64,000 bases of DNA from Bactericera cockerelli (GCA_024516035.1 CM044967.1:21821948-21885947); one strand, 5' to 3'; positions 12,769 to 23,897 are shown, numbered from the stretch's first letter. Numbers and translations: made by a program. Notes: generated by a model from the sequence alone, not told the origin.

Positions 12769-13040
12769 CAATACACCAGTCTCCATTGAGTCATCGAGGT
12801 GAAATAAAAATATTCAAAATAGTTTTGCCATTTTAAAATTCTAGCATAACAAAAATTATTTGTCTGCAAAGGCGTTGAACTGATGATCTTTGATTTAATG
12901 AAATACTTACCTTCTTGACCACTGGACTTTAAGATTATCACTTTTTGGACAGAAAGTGTACTAACCTAATTTTAAAAGAACTAAAAGCAGTGCTAAAAGC
13001 ACTCAATACACCAGTCTCCATTGAGCCATCGAGCTGAAAC
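12769..13040. repeat. Pair of 35-bp direct repeats 234 bp apart
   Basis: 'tcaatacaccagtctccatt' followed by 'gagtcatcgaggtgaaa' at 12769-12804 recurs as the same sequence with small changes at 13003-13039. The sequence between them is unrecognised. This could be a short duplication or the ends of an element. Confidence 0.6.
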
Positions 13041-13377
13041 CTTAGAAAACAAATTCATCTATCACAAACAAGGCACATCGAAAGTTTCAACAAAACAAAT
13101 CATCAATATAAATAAATTTTCCTAGAATGAACTGTTTTGTATGTAACAAACTTCAAACTTACGAAATCTGAGAGAGCAACTCATACAAATCATTCACTAT
13201 CAGAAACGTTATTTGTCTTCGATGATAGAGTCCCATAAATTAGAACTATGGACTAGGTCGCCACAGATTAGCGCAACTTTTAATCACAATGTCCATAAAA
13301 TAGTACACAGTAATTCAGAGGGAAGATATAAAGTTTGAATGCCAGCGTGGTTATGGTCTCAAATAAATAAATAATCC

Positions 13378-13465
13378 ATGCATTGGGTGGGATTCCAACC
13401 AACGAATCCCCACGCTACCTGGATCACCAGACTAGCGCCTCAACCACTGATACCACAAATGCACA
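13378..13465 (-). repeat. SINE-A copy, truncated head part
   Basis: In reverse it reads 'ccatgcattgggtgggatt', 'ccaacgaatcc', 'cgctacctgg', 'cagactagcgcc' and 'caaccactgataccac', the tRNA-like head of SINE-A. The body is missing. Confidence 0.8.
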
Positions 13466-13469
13466 ATTG

Positions 13470-14540
13470 TCTAAATCTGGACTCTCGTCGATATGACATC
13501 ACTCAAGAAGGAATACAAATCAAAGTTGAGTTTCCACCACATGACGGGAGAGTCTGAGATTTAAATTAAAAATCATGGGACGGAAAAACAATGGACATTT
13601 AGCTGGAAGCAAAAAACCATAACTCTAAATAGCCAGTAAAAAAAAAGTATATCTACACAGGAAACAAATCATTTCTCTAATGTCATTAAATGACATATTA
13701 CCTTATTTCGCTTGGGGCAGTCTACTTTATATGCTATGATAAAAAAAAATGCCATAAATTAAACAAGGAGAAAAAAATGCCTACTTAAGCTGTTAGTGGA
13801 CCATTGTAATATATTCCGAGTCCTTTTGTTTATCAAGTTGATAAGAGTATTTTTTGTGCAGGTTTGTTGCATGTTATCATGTGCACGTATATCGTAAAGG
13901 TGTTTAGTTGTGTACTCATAGCAAAGACAAAATCTGCATACATAAGCTCTACCTAAAAGGTGTAATGCCAACATTTTAGGTAGGTATTTGTTGTAATTAT
14001 TTTGTCTATGGGGTTGACACGGTAGCCACAAGATAGAGATGAATATCTACTTTCTATACTAAATTATGGGTCAAAGTAAACATTGACAGAGTTGTGACCA
14101 TGCACTTCAAAGTGACGTTAAAAAAATGGACAAGATTAAACTGGCTTTTTTGAATTATTCACGCTACCATGAAAATATTACCAAACACAAAATTAAAGTT
14201 GCTGAATAAATTAGCAACGTAAAAATCATGTTAGTTTCGAATTTCAATTGGAAAACTACATACATTGGTTTGACACTGAGACCTGAACTTCTAAATTAAT
14301 AACGTCTATTCTATCACTAACAGATAATCTTAACATAACGAGTAGGTATAGCGCGGTAAATTTGCCGTAAGGAAGTTATCAAAATAGACCTTCCACGCTT
14401 CCGATTATATTTCACGTCAATTTTAAGGTCTTCTAAAGCTAATTGCTCATCCAAGTACGGCAGTAAAAAATCTTGTACGTACCACCGAATGTTTAAAGCG
14501 AAAGACACCATTAGAATTAGACAATTAAGAGCTAGAGTCT
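13470..14540. other. Gene-free stretch, no recognised element
   Basis: Only short open frames are present. A minus-strand frame at 14317-14511 (64 aa) looks fairly protein-like in composition but matches nothing I recognise. Nothing else stands out. Confidence 0.4.
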
Positions 14541-14542
14541 AG

Positions 14543-14765
14543 AGGACTGGTAGTCAAGCTGTTCAGGCGCTAGTCTGGTAATCCAGGTAGCGTAGGGATC
14601 CGTTGGTTCGAATCCCACCCAGTGCATGAATTTTTCCTCATTAATTTTAGTTTGTGACCACATAATAATAAGACTCTGAGGGTTAGGTGGTAGAAAAAGC
14701 TTTAAGCATTAACCTCGCCTGGTGGTTACCTTCCACTGAAGAGTATTATTAATAATAATAAAATA
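14543..14765 (+). repeat. SINE-A copy (full)
   Basis: The complete family layout is present: a head with 'gcgctagtctggtaatccag' and the B box GGTTCGAATCC, then 'agtttgtgaccacataata', 'gagggttaggtggtaga', 'agcattaacctcgcctggtg', 'ttaccttccactgaagag' and a TAA-rich tail. Confidence 0.9.
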
Positions 14766-14866
14766 TTATTAGAAAAAATATGTAAACGGTAGTTCTAGGG
14801 CATTATGTTGAATAGCGCAGGCTTATGATGTGATGTTATGGGTTCCAGCAACAGTCAGCTATTTAA

Positions 14867-15050
14867 GGGCCAAATTTTGAAACAGGAATAATGTTTAGAT
14901 AAGCCAGACACTCTCTCAAGTTGGAGTTTCAACTAATCACAGCGCACAGGGACTCCTGTCGCGCGCTGACAGTCTAAATAAATAAAGCACTATACACCGA
15001 GTTGAGGGACTGGCTTACCTTTTCTTTAATCCTGTTTTATAATTCGGACC
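14867..15050. mobile_element. Harbinger-like MITE, copy 1 (184 bp)
   Basis: The ends are inverted repeats of about 45 bp: left GGGCCAAATTTTGAAACAGG, right (reverse complement) GGTCCGAATTATAAAACAGG. TAA flanks both sides (14864-14866, 15051-15053), a three-base duplication typical of PIF/Harbinger transposases. No coding sequence. Relatives lie at 45664, 49535 and 59932. Confidence 0.8.
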
Positions 15051-15053
15051 TAA

Positions 15054-15865
15054 GCCTCAGGCTGTTCACACATGACCAGTTTATAACTGGTGTGTAATCA
15101 ATGATTAATTTTAATCAATGGTTAACTTCCAATAGCATACGACTAATTTGGTTGATCATTAATAAACACACCAATAGCACAGATTGGCTGATTAGCGCTA
15201 GTCTGAGATTCATCACGCTGTTAAATGTATTATGTATAATATTTGATCAACGAACTCTTAAAAAGAATATTAAAAAATAATGTGGTTGACTGGCGGGAAA
15301 ATTTGAAAATCTATTCTAACATGAATCATCTTTCTTTTCTGGATGTAATAAAAAAAAACACAACAGATTTCCTTAATTGATATAGTGCTTTCAGCAAAGA
15401 TACTTTTAGTCCTGTTCGGGCAGTATGAACATGAAACATTTATAACAAAGTGCAGCACATATTCTACGAATTGCCATCCTCAATAGACCTAACCTATTTG
15501 ATAACAAAGCATTTGTTTCGTTATGTTCAAGCGAATCAAATAAATGACGCGATAAAAAACGAAAGATGGTAAAAAAAGACGCTCGTATAAAGGAAGAGAG
15601 ATACTTTCTGCTTTCCTTTTACCGTTTTCTGTTTTTCTTTCGGAAAACTAATATGAGAGCAGTCTAGGAAATTTGTAGTAATTATGGCTGAACTTCTACT
15701 CCTAGGGGATAGAGTTTTCGTAAAATTATTTTTTGAAAGCATCATGAGATTTATTTTCTTGAAGTTGAAGTATTGAAGAGTTTGTAGAAATTTCTTTAAT
15801 ACTCGTAGAAGTGCAAATACATTTTTTGTACACGAGTAGGTATTTCTACCAACATCTGGGGCAAC
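15054..15865. other. Gene-free stretch, no recognised element
   Basis: No coding or RNA gene signal is seen. The 129-codon minus-strand frame at 15536-15925 overlaps the SINE-A copy at its start and is not a protein family I know. Confidence 0.4.
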
Positions 15866-15867
15866 AG

Positions 15868-16030
15868 TGTAGTATAGGGATCCATTGGTTCGAATCCCAC
15901 CCAGTGCATAATTTTTCCTCATCAATTTGAATTATATATAATTTTTCTTCATTAATTTGAGTTTGAAAATGCTCTGAGAATTAACCTTGCCTGGTGGTTA
16001 CTTTGCAATAAATACTGTTATTATTATAAT
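15868..16030 (+). repeat. SINE-A copy, 5'-truncated
   Basis: It begins within the head ('tagggatccattggttcgaa', B box kept), followed by the body. The segment 'aatttttc(c/t)tcatt(a)atttga' is duplicated, then come 'gagaattaaccttgcctgg' and a tail of TTA repeats. Confidence 0.8.
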
Positions 16031-16156
16031 CATCATAGGGTGGCGTCATCGTGAACGATGGTAGACAGACTGTGGAGGAATGACTCAGCACTTCTACCAC
16101 TGTCTTTACAAGGAGGCTAATAATTGACAAGGGCCCCCAGAACCAAGTCAATGCTA

Positions 16157-16226
16157 GTCTACTCCCTGTTTATAGCCCCCCAGCCAGAGTTCTGGTCTAC
16201 TCCCTGTTTATAGTCCCCCAGCCAGA
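16157..16226. repeat. Two tandem 32-bp copies, period 38 bp
   Basis: 'gtctactccctgtttatag' plus 'ccccccagccaga' at 16157-16188 is repeated with one change at 16195-16226. The flanks are unrecognised. Confidence 0.75.
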
Positions 16227-16821
16227 CTATTATTATAATATGATCCACAGTAATGTTCTTTTCTCGGACCGGACCGCGATCTCAGATTAGATCCATTCCT
16301 TTTTTGATTTTCTCCATGAGGAAGTCTCAGGAGTGTCAAGGACCGTTGAAGTAAAAGGGAATTATTTTTATTAGTGTACGGGGGTGTGATTGCTATCGTA
16401 GAACATGAATTAAGTGAAACTCCCCAAAGATAAAACATTTAGAGCGGGGGAAAAAATGCGAACAATGAAGAAAAATAAAGATAAATATTGGATCTTCATG
16501 AAAAGCAATAGAAATGAAATACTGTGGCATAAATGTGTGTGAAAAAATGTGTTCCAACTTTTATGTGCGAAGACAAAGGTTGTGCTTTCTTAGGAAACAA
16601 GAAATGTTTTTAGAGGAAGAGATGTTTTGTTGTTTTCGGTTGTTGGAATTCACAAAATTATGAATCGAATTGCCACATAAGAAATTGGCGTATAGCTACT
16701 AGACAGAATATGATAGTCAAATAGTCAAAATCCGGTGATCAATCCGGTGATAGATCAATGCAGCACAATTGTCGGTAGCATACGGATCGTAGTTTTTTCT
16801 AGAATAGAATTGAATAGAATA

Positions 16822-16966
16822 AAGTTATCATATTTGTGTTAATCAACTTCGTGATGTCACAACTACTCTAACTCGCTTTACTAAATCTACGCTGAAACCG
16901 GGACTTGAACCACCGACCTCCAGGTTACAAGTCCGCCGCCTTATCGATCAAGCTACTGAGGTCGGT
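16822..16966 (-). repeat. SINE-B copy with 13-bp target duplication
   Basis: A full SINE-B read in reverse: 'gttatcatatttgtgttaat', 'actaaatctacgctgaaacc', the B box 'gggacttgaaccaccg', and 'ccgccttatcgatcaagc'. Direct repeats ATTGAATAGAATA flank it (16809-16821, 16967-16979), confirming retroposition. Confidence 0.88.
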
Positions 16967-16984
16967 ATTGAATAGAATAGAATA

Positions 16985-17035
16985 TACCTTGTTTATACTG
17001 CCGAGGTAAGACTGAGAAGTCCCTTTACTCCAGCT
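16985..17035 (-). repeat. SINE-C tail fragment
   Basis: 'tttatactgccgaggtaaga' and 'aagtccctttactccagc' are the inverse of 51168-51232 and match the 3' tail of SINE-C ('tggaataatgggac...cgggcagtataaa'). Confidence 0.6.
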
Positions 17036-17212
17036 TTCTAGTAAACAACATAGTTTTCAATATGTCTGCGCATGCGTACACAATTATACATGTTCGGATC
17101 GGAGCTTTCGGGCTTCGTTAATGTGCGCTGTAATCAAACAACTACGCTCCGGACAAGTGTGCGCTTACCTTAAGAAGCTTATTGTTTTTAAAGTTGCTGG
17201 TAAGTATTCGAA

Positions 17213-17540
17213 AGTGGTGTGTATGACCATATATATTGACATGCACCACTATCTCTATATATAAAACAGAAAAAAGGACTACCTACCTACCTACCTACCT
17301 ACCTATGTTTGTTTGTTTGTCCGGAGTTGTTTAGCCAAAACGGTAAGAGATAGCGAAAAATGTCTCAGAATTGACCCCCCCAAAACCATTATCGCTTTGT
17401 CCAGAAAAATTATAAAAAGTTGAAAAAGGCATTGCTGTCCAGCAGTACGGCCATGCCTTAGTAAATTTGAAATTTAGTCCCGTTGCAAAGCACGGGCAAA
17501 CGGCTAGTAATCTAATAAAAGATAGATAGGTAGATAGATA
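17213..17540 (+). repeat. Repeat with (GATA)n end, interrupted by a Helitron
   Basis: The outer sequence 'gtggtgtgtatgaccat', 'gacatgcaccacta' and 'taatctaataaaagatagat' recurs uninterrupted at 49280-49346. Here it is split at 17251/17508 by a 256-bp insertion. The right end is a (GATA)n microsatellite tail, typical of some LINE or SINE 3' ends. Confidence 0.75.
17252..17507 (+). mobile_element. Non-autonomous Helitron (256 bp)
   Basis: It begins TCTCTATATATAAAAC and ends CGGCTAG, matching the Helitron rule of 5' TC and 3' CTRR. A hairpin (CCCGTTGC/GCACGGG) lies about 10 bases before the CTAG end, the rolling-circle terminator. It sits between A and T with no target duplication: removing it restores 'cacta|taatct', exactly the sequence of the empty relative at 49280-49346. 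Inside are CTAC and TTTG short repeats. It has no coding sequence, so it needs a Rep/helicase from elsewhere. Confidence 0.9.
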
Positions 17541-18002
17541 GAAGTATTCGAAAGTATTTATCTGGTTTTAAATTTCCAAGAAGTTTCAACCTGACTAATC
17601 TGCCATATCCTAGTTTTTTTTTTTTTTTTTTGGTACACCTACTAAAACTAGCATAGGTGTTGTATTTATGAACCAAATGTTATAGAATCCCAGAATCAAA
17701 TTTAATATTTAATTCAACAAGGGTTGTACTGAAAAGTAAATTTGTACAAATTCTGCCTTAATAGCATATTGGCCCCGAATTCAGGTCCCAGACGATGTAC
17801 GGCAATGCCTCATTGTGTAGAGTAGGGTTAGGAGTAATAAATATTAGGCCATGCCTCCGGCCGGAACTTGTTGCAGCCGTATCGGGTTTAGGTATAAGTC
17901 TATTACTACCTCAGCAATATATTTTTTTTCTTTTTTTTTTCTTAATTTATTTATTTATTTAGTAACAGGATAACATATACAAATGTATTTTTCCTAAGCT
18001 AA

Positions 18003-18061
18003 AGCTTCTGAGAAGCTTAGGGATGACATAGTGATGAAATATATCACTATGTCATCCCTAA
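18003..18061. repeat. Two adjacent perfect hairpins
   Basis: AAGCTTCT-G-AGAAGCTT (from 18003) runs into a second palindrome: 19-bp arms TTAGGGATGACATAGTGAT at 18017-18035 and its exact complement at 18043-18061, loop 7. No element was recognised around it. Confidence 0.85.
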
Positions 18062-18149
18062 CCTATTTCTATTTGAAAGATTGGCAACAGAAAAACGACA
18101 AGAGTATGCGCATAATAATTACTACGTCTATTATAGTAACTCTACCTAA

Positions 18150-18212
18150 TACTTTAGTAGATCGATAGACAAGACTCGTGCCAGCTGAAGGTCGGTGGTT
18201 CGAGTCCCAAGT
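18150..18212 (+). repeat. SINE-B head fragment
   Basis: 'ttagtagatcgataga' and 'gaaggtcggtggttcgagtc' resemble the A-box and B-box parts of SINE-B. It is strongly diverged. Confidence 0.5.
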
Positions 18213-18532
18213 ACGTTAAATTTTCGCACATATCTCACCTTGTAATACAATGATGTGTTGTAGAACTTCTCACTTTTTTGATTTGACAGACATTTTTTTA
18301 ATCCAACCTCTCCCCCGGGAGAGCATTGCGCTATCCCTCACCACCACACATAGAACAGAAAAATGTTTGTTTCTGTAAATTGTTTTTCCTTTCCACACTA
18401 GAGAAATGAAATAATCAAAAAATGAAAGTTCGTCAAATTATTGCCACTCGGGAGGGGGTATTTATCGCCTTTTCCCAGGAACATATCGTTGATATCGTAT
18501 ACCTTTGAGTAAGAGGTGGGGTTATGAGTATG

Positions 18533-18826
18533 AGAAAGAGAGGAGGAGGAGGAGAAGGAGAAGGAGAAGGAGGAGGAGGAGGAGGAGAAGGAGGAGGAGG
18601 AGGAGGAGGAGAAGGAGGAGGAAAAGGAGGAAGAGGAAGATAAGGAAGAGGAGGAAAAGCAGGAGGAGAAGGAGAGGAAAGAGGAGAAGGGAAAAGAGGA
18701 GGAGGGAAAGAGGAGGAGAATAAAGAGGAGAAGGAGGAGGAGGAGAAGGAGAAGGAAGAGGAAGAGGAGGAGAAGGAGAAGGAAGAGGAGGAGGAGGAGG
18801 AAGAGAAGGAAAGGAAAAGGGAGGTG
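18533..18826. repeat. Polypurine GGA/GAA tract (about 290 bp)
   Basis: This is an almost uninterrupted run of G and A on the plus strand, mostly GGA and GAA triplets, with only single T interruptions. The long open frames it creates on both strands (Arg-rich, Ser/Pro/Leu-rich) are artefacts of the repeat. Confidence 0.95.
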
Positions 18827-19162
18827 AGATTTTCACAACATATCACTTTTCTTCTCCGACGAAACATAAATCAGCCTCCCTGGAGTAATGCTGCCCATAA
18901 CTGTCATCGATGTGGTTTTCCTCCACCGGCATGGACGAAATATGTCGGGTGTCGGGAATTCTCACAGGTTTCGACGTTCAACAAGAGGATCACGCGTAAA
19001 ATTTTGATGCGCATCAGTGGTCGAGTGGTTTGAGCGGTAGTCAGGAAATGTAGCTATCGTGGGGATTTGTGTGTTTGGATGTTTCTCGTATGTTTGTGCA
19101 AGGAAGTTTTGCTATTAATTTGATTTAAGAGATGGTTCAGGAACGATTTTAGACATGTGATT

Positions 19163-19425
19163 CAAAGTTATCATATTTGTGTTAATCACTTTCGTGACGT
19201 CACAGCTACTCAAACTCGCTTTGCTAAATTTACGCTAAAACAGGGAGTTGAACCACCGTCCTCCAGGTTACAAGTCCGCCGCCTTATCGATCAAGCAACT
19301 GAGGTCCGTGGAAATTTTTTTGATAATTTAATACAGCTAACTGATCTCTCAGTAGCTCGATCCAGAAAGCGGTGGATTTATTACCTGGAGGTCAGTGGTT
19401 CAAGTCCCAAAAGTGAGTAGCACAA
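19163..19425. repeat. SINE-B pair in opposite orientation
   Basis: A minus-strand SINE-B occupies 19163-19311 ('gttatcatatttgtgttaat', 'tttgctaaatttacgct', 'ccgccttatcgatcaagc'). A plus-strand head follows at about 19340-19425 ('ctcagtagctcgatcc', 'tacctggaggtcagtggttc'). The two heads face each other. Confidence 0.75.
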
Positions 19426-20027
19426 TTTTTTTAAACTTTTTTTTAGAACTTAATTTATTTTTCAACTTCGTAACAGACCTTGTATTAACATGGATGGATC
19501 TGAGGCTTTATCGTTGAAGTGCTTTGAGAAAAATGTGACAAAAAATAACTAGGGCCAGAAAAAAAGAAGCTAAAAAGTGGTATAAAGTTCGTAAACTTAT
19601 ATTACTGATATGTTGAATGTTTTATACCCACTGAATCTGTTTCACATAAATATCTCAAAGTATGTAGTTAGATATGTTTACAATAGGTGGGAAAATAACT
19701 TAATAAATTTCTCAATTTATGATTGTTGTCTATTGTCAGAACTTTATGAGAGATTGAAAGAAAATAAGAACTTTATGAGAGTTTGAAACAGAAACTCTCT
19801 CGTCCTAATTATCTCCAGATCGAAGTCTCAGATAAGATCCTGGTGACTCATATAGCGGTCGACGGTCCATAAACTTGTATAGGTTATGGCGACCTGAGAT
19901 TATGTTAATAGAAAACTAATACAGTTTTTAGTTTATAATTGACTAGTATTCGCTTTGAAATTATAGGCATCGAAAGTAGTCACCGTGTCTATGAAAATGA
20001 TTAAGAAAAAAAAGTAGACTGGCTCAT

Positions 20028-20156
20028 AAACCTCAGTAGCTGATCAATTAGGCGGTGACTTGTAGCCGGATGTAGGGGGTTCGAGTCCCAAGTTAAAGCA
20101 AAAAGTGAAGCTAGATTGAGTAATTGTGATATTACACAAATATTATAACTTTTTTT
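20028..20156 (+). repeat. SINE-B copy
   Basis: The head has 'acctcagtagctgatcaatt' and the B box GGTTCGAGTCCC. The body has 'gagtaattgtgatattacac' and it ends 'aaatattataac' plus a T run. Confidence 0.75.
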
Positions 20157-20369
20157 TAAAGATGAGTTTTTCACAGCCTTTTTTATTTCGGAGCCATGAA
20201 ACAGGAGCTTCAGTAGATGCTTGTGGTCTGTGTTGTAGCCTGCCCATCCCGTAGTATGCCTCCCCTCTGATAGGCGAGAAGTGACACAATACTTCCCATT
20301 TCGGTGCTGGGTCAACACGAGCGCACTGGAAGGTATCCCTTACAAACAACTGTAACCAAATTTTGAATA

Positions 20370-20520
20370 CAAATTTTTGTCGGCGCGGGGGTTCGAACCC
20401 TGGACCTTCTGTGTGGCAAGCGAGTGCTTAACCACTGAGCTATTCGTGCGCTCAACTTCACTCTATTTGGGGAGCGGCTGTTGTTTTTGGCTTATCCGAT
20501 TGAGCTACCCCTGTACACTA
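20370..20520 (-). repeat. SINE-F: tRNA-derived head(s), minus strand
   Basis: In reverse complement the sequence contains 'aatagctcagtggttaagc' (A box) and 'ggtccagggttcgaaccccc' (B box), 55-70 bases apart as in a tRNA. The acceptor and anticodon stems do not pair, so it is a SINE head rather than a working tRNA gene. A second A-box-like piece, 'ggggtagctcaatcggat', follows at about 20490-20515. Confidence 0.6.
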
Positions 20521-20709
20521 TTGGCAATAGAAAGTAAAAAAAAATACTATCAAAATGAGAATTCTAATGCATACACGTCCCAAGGTTGGTATGCAAATTT
20601 GAATTGTACTCTAGGTATAGGTACTTATCTGCGAATTCTCTCACTGCATTGGGTAGAGGCATTCACAAAACAAAAAACATTGAAAATGCTTTAGTGAAAT
20701 TAACTTTTT

Positions 20710-21360
20710 TATCTTTGAAAAGGGTGAAATATACAAACATGTCGGTCTCTTTTTTATAGTAGAAATTAATATTCTCTTAATTGCATGTATTAAACAGTGA
20801 CCCTCTCAATAGGAAAAAAAGTATAAAACGGACTTTAATTTACAAATAATTGAAAAAAAAATCTCATAAATGTACATGCAAATTCTACAGACTTAATCTT
20901 CATTTAATATTTTGTGATATGAATAAACGCTTGATTAAAATGGACATTTCGAATTATTAAGTTCGTATTTTTTGTCCTTTTTTAAATTATTTGTTTGATA
21001 TTAATTTGTTCGTGTCTCGTTTTTGTATTCTGTTTCAGGCGAATGTCATTTCAGACTGTATTGTGTTATGATTGATGAGAGCGAATTATTCGCCAAGTCA
21101 AATAGTGCTGACAGACCAACACATTTCGTATCAAGTCTAACAGAAAGACTGTTTATTTAGTGTCCAAAATAGTGGTCTGACCGATTTAGGGACATAGTAT
21201 CGAATTTAATCTATAGGGACATATCGTATGTGTCCTAAATACTTTGTTTGTCCATACATCTGGTACAAGTTCTCTTTTTTTGCATTTAGACTCATTTCAC
21301 TTAAATGTGTTTAAAAATATCTGAAAATAGAATGGTTTCTTAAGCTGATAATGTTAATTA
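20710..21360. other. Gene-free stretch, no recognised element
   Basis: AT-rich with only short open frames and no visible repeat family. Confidence 0.4.
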
Positions 21361-21361
21361 A

Positions 21362-21425
21362 GCCAAACCTGGATATAAGAGGAACCCGTATATGATAGAA
21401 CAATTTTCAGGTCAATTATGAAAAT
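21362..21425. repeat. Tc1-type MITE fragment
   Basis: 'agccaaacctggatataaga' and 'acaattttcaggtcaatt' match the left part of the MITEs at 11459 and 61940. The right end is missing. Confidence 0.6.
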
Positions 21426-21672
21426 GCCTGGGAGTCCTTTAATCCCCAATTAATCAGTTGAAGTCCTAATGTCCCGATTAACTTTCCTATATATTGGGAG
21501 AACGAATGAAGACAAAGACGTTCATTTCACTAACTGGAAATTGCAACAACTAGAAAAATTTAGCTCCCATAGATCACCAACCCAGAATTTTAAAATAAGA
21601 AATCTACATCCAGAGAAGTCATAACGACCACCCAACAGAGGTTCATAATAATAATAAATAGTTATTATTCAT

Positions 21673-21790
21673 ACCGACCTCAGTAGCTTGATCGATAAGG
21701 CGGTGGACTTGTAACCAGGAGGTCGGTAGTTCAAGTCCCGGTTCAGCGTAGACTTAGTACAGCGAGCTTGGGTAGTTGTGATATAAAAAA
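21673..21790 (+). repeat. SINE-B copy
   Basis: The head is well preserved: 'accgacctcagtagcttgat', 'ggaggtcggtagttcaagtc', 'agtacagcgagcttgggtag'. The tail is replaced by an A run. Confidence 0.85.
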
Positions 21791-21989
21791 ATCTGGTGTA
21801 AACATCACACGACTTTCCTTATCTCCCAAAAAGGAGTCGAATTCCGCCACTGGTGACTGAACGGTAACAGATAACTAAAAATCAATGCCAAACTCGTGAT
21901 CAGCACTTCAAAATCATTTAATTTGATATGTCACAACCCCCATCTAGGATGAATAATAAAAAAGTTAGTCCAACGGGTCCCCCTACAAT

Positions 21990-22435
21990 ACCGGTAAATT
22001 GGGGCCGGTTTCCAAAAAGTTAAAGATATCAAAAAAATGATCAGAGTGAACCCCTATTATTTTTTTAATCTGAGAAAATGTTGTTCTCTAACTTTTTTTG
22101 TATCTTTAACCAATTCAAAGAAGCGGTGCTTGCGGCCAATATTTGCGGCCCTGCGGCCGCAGAATGCGGCCGATTTCAACCAAAAGTTTCATGGTTCGTC
22201 TGGTGTATAAAATTAATTACCATACCAAATTTCAAGTCTCTAGCTCTTACCGTTCTTGAGATATCCTGTTCACACACAGACACACACACACACACAGACA
22301 GACGCACGGACCAATGGCTGAAAACCACTTTTTTGGTATCCTGAGGCTATGATTCGTCCAGAAATGTGAAAAGCTGGGTAGGTCAAATTTTCGACGAATA
22401 CAATACTTTCCTTATTATAGGATAAGGAAAGTAAA
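21990..22435. repeat. Interspersed repeat of unknown class with internal (CA)n
   Basis: It contains 'taccaaatttcaagtctcta', 'taccgttcttgagatatcct', an ACAC/ACAG microsatellite at 22267-22305, and an end 'ctttccttattataggataa'. The same 'ctttccttatcctat' end occurs at about 12570, 57560 and 58960, so this is probably a dispersed DNA element. Boundaries and class were not resolved. Confidence 0.45.
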
Positions 22436-22675
22436 AAAGTGATTAACACAAATATGATAACTTTTTTTTTTTTTTTTTTTGGCATTGGTTGGCAAGGCCA
22501 TTCCATACAGCCATAATATGATAACTTAACTTGGTTATTATTCATCATATTTGTGTTAATCAGAATAACAATTAGTGAAACTGGCATTACTAAATATTTT
22601 GCATAACCACCGAACTCCGCCGAATTCTGAAAATACGAGTCCGCCGCCTTTTCGATGGAGCAACTGATTCTGGTA
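22436..22675. repeat. SINE-B fragments around a poly-T run
   Basis: A SINE-B 3' end ('gtgattaacacaaatatgat') with about 20 Ts at 22460-22480 is followed by a reversed, diverged SINE-B at 22541-22675 ('catatttgtgttaatcag', 'acgagtccgccgcctt'). Confidence 0.6.
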
Positions 22676-22950
22676 TAGTTTGACCCTACCAATAATAAAT
22701 TAAATAAATAGAATACTATACGATTTACATTTTAAATTTTAAGGTCAAGTCGAAAACTATGAACTATTCAATGGAGAAATAATTCACCTATGAATCATGT
22801 GAAAATTCCAAGTGTCACGCCACACTTCGCCAGCACCTATGCTGTTGACCTTAGCAATGATGAAACTCTGCAAGGTGCCCCGAAATTCTTTGATGTAAAC
22901 ATGAGGTTTACAAAGTCATTTGTTTGATTAATGTAATAAATACCTACGAA

Positions 22951-23040
22951 TTACCGACCTATAGCTTGACTGACGGAGGGTGTGGCGGTGGATTCAAAAC
23001 TTGGAAGTTGGTGGTTCGAAATCCAAACATGGTCACAATT
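22951..23040 (+). repeat. Diverged SINE-B head
   Basis: 'accgacctatagcttgact', 'aagttggtggttcgaaatcc': a mutated A box and B box in the right order and spacing. Confidence 0.5.
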
Positions 23041-23780
23041 TTTTGGCAATATATCTCTTCCTCATCTTTCACTTTGCCCTTTCCCTCCTTTTTTGAGAAC
23101 AAAAATAAGTAGCAACCTGTTGCGGCATAATGAACAAAATAATGCGCTACCTCAAAAATTGTGAAGTGCGCTCAACATGAGATTCACCACAAATGATTCA
23201 TACTTTAACTTTTTAGCTTAACCTAATAATTACGTAATTGCAAGAAAACTGCTGTGAATTGAATTGCAATGAATGGGATCCCTTTGAGGAAAAATAACCG
23301 TAGCATTTTACTAAAAGGGTTTCAGTCAGTAAGTCAACCTCTCCGCAATTCATTATGCATACACCCTACATCACTGAGAGGTCAGCGCTGTATTTGAATC
23401 AGAATAATTTATAAGTTTAATTCCATTCAGAGCATTTCAGTCTTTCCTAATAAAATAAATCTGTAAATATATCACAGTATAGAAATGATTTTAAAGCTAA
23501 TACGTCTAATTACCTAATGACATCCCTAATTTGTACATTGCTGTTGAACTCATGAAAAGTTCAACAGGCGGGAAAAGCTTTTTTTTTATTCAAATTCACG
23601 AATGTCTTCAATCTGAAGTTCTGTTGCATCGTGTACTTCTACTTATACCGATATGTTTTGCTTTTATTGGGTAAGAACAGAAATGTTAGGATTTAACTGC
23701 ACTCACTCTCACTTGTAGATGTTAGTCTTAAAAGGCAACTCATCCACTTTACCTTACCTTCATAGCCATTCAAAACCTAG

Positions 23781-23897
23781 TTAGTTTTTGGCCTCGTCAA
23801 CAAATTGCCTCCATACTGCTCTATCTTGTGCTTCTTCTGTGGTGGTTCTTAATCTTCTGATATCTTTACGAACTTGATCAAACCGTCTGAGCCTTAC
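23781..23897 (-). pseudogene. RTE-clade LINE, last 38 codons of the reverse transcriptase ORF
   Basis: The minus strand reads LRRFDQVRKDIRRL, then TTTEEAQDRAVWRQFVDEAKN and a stop. The pattern 'DQVRKDI..L....EEAQDR..WR..V.EA' is characteristic of the extreme C-terminus of RTE-type LINE polymerases. A stop lies just upstream in frame, so this is only a 3' stub of a truncated insertion. No enzyme activity can remain. Confidence 0.7.

Noticed and set aside
18433..18867. Long open frames (Ser/Pro/Leu-rich and Arg-rich) across the polypurine tract
   Set aside because: They are produced by the GGA/GAA repeat on both strands and have no protein-like composition.
20387..20460. tRNA gene on the minus strand with clear A and B boxes
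   Set aside because: The acceptor and anticodon stems do not pair, so it is more likely a SINE.
21073..21100. Hammerhead-like 'ttgatgagagcgaattattcgcc'
   Set aside because: It lacks the GAAA box and the cleavage side after the stem; similar only by chance.
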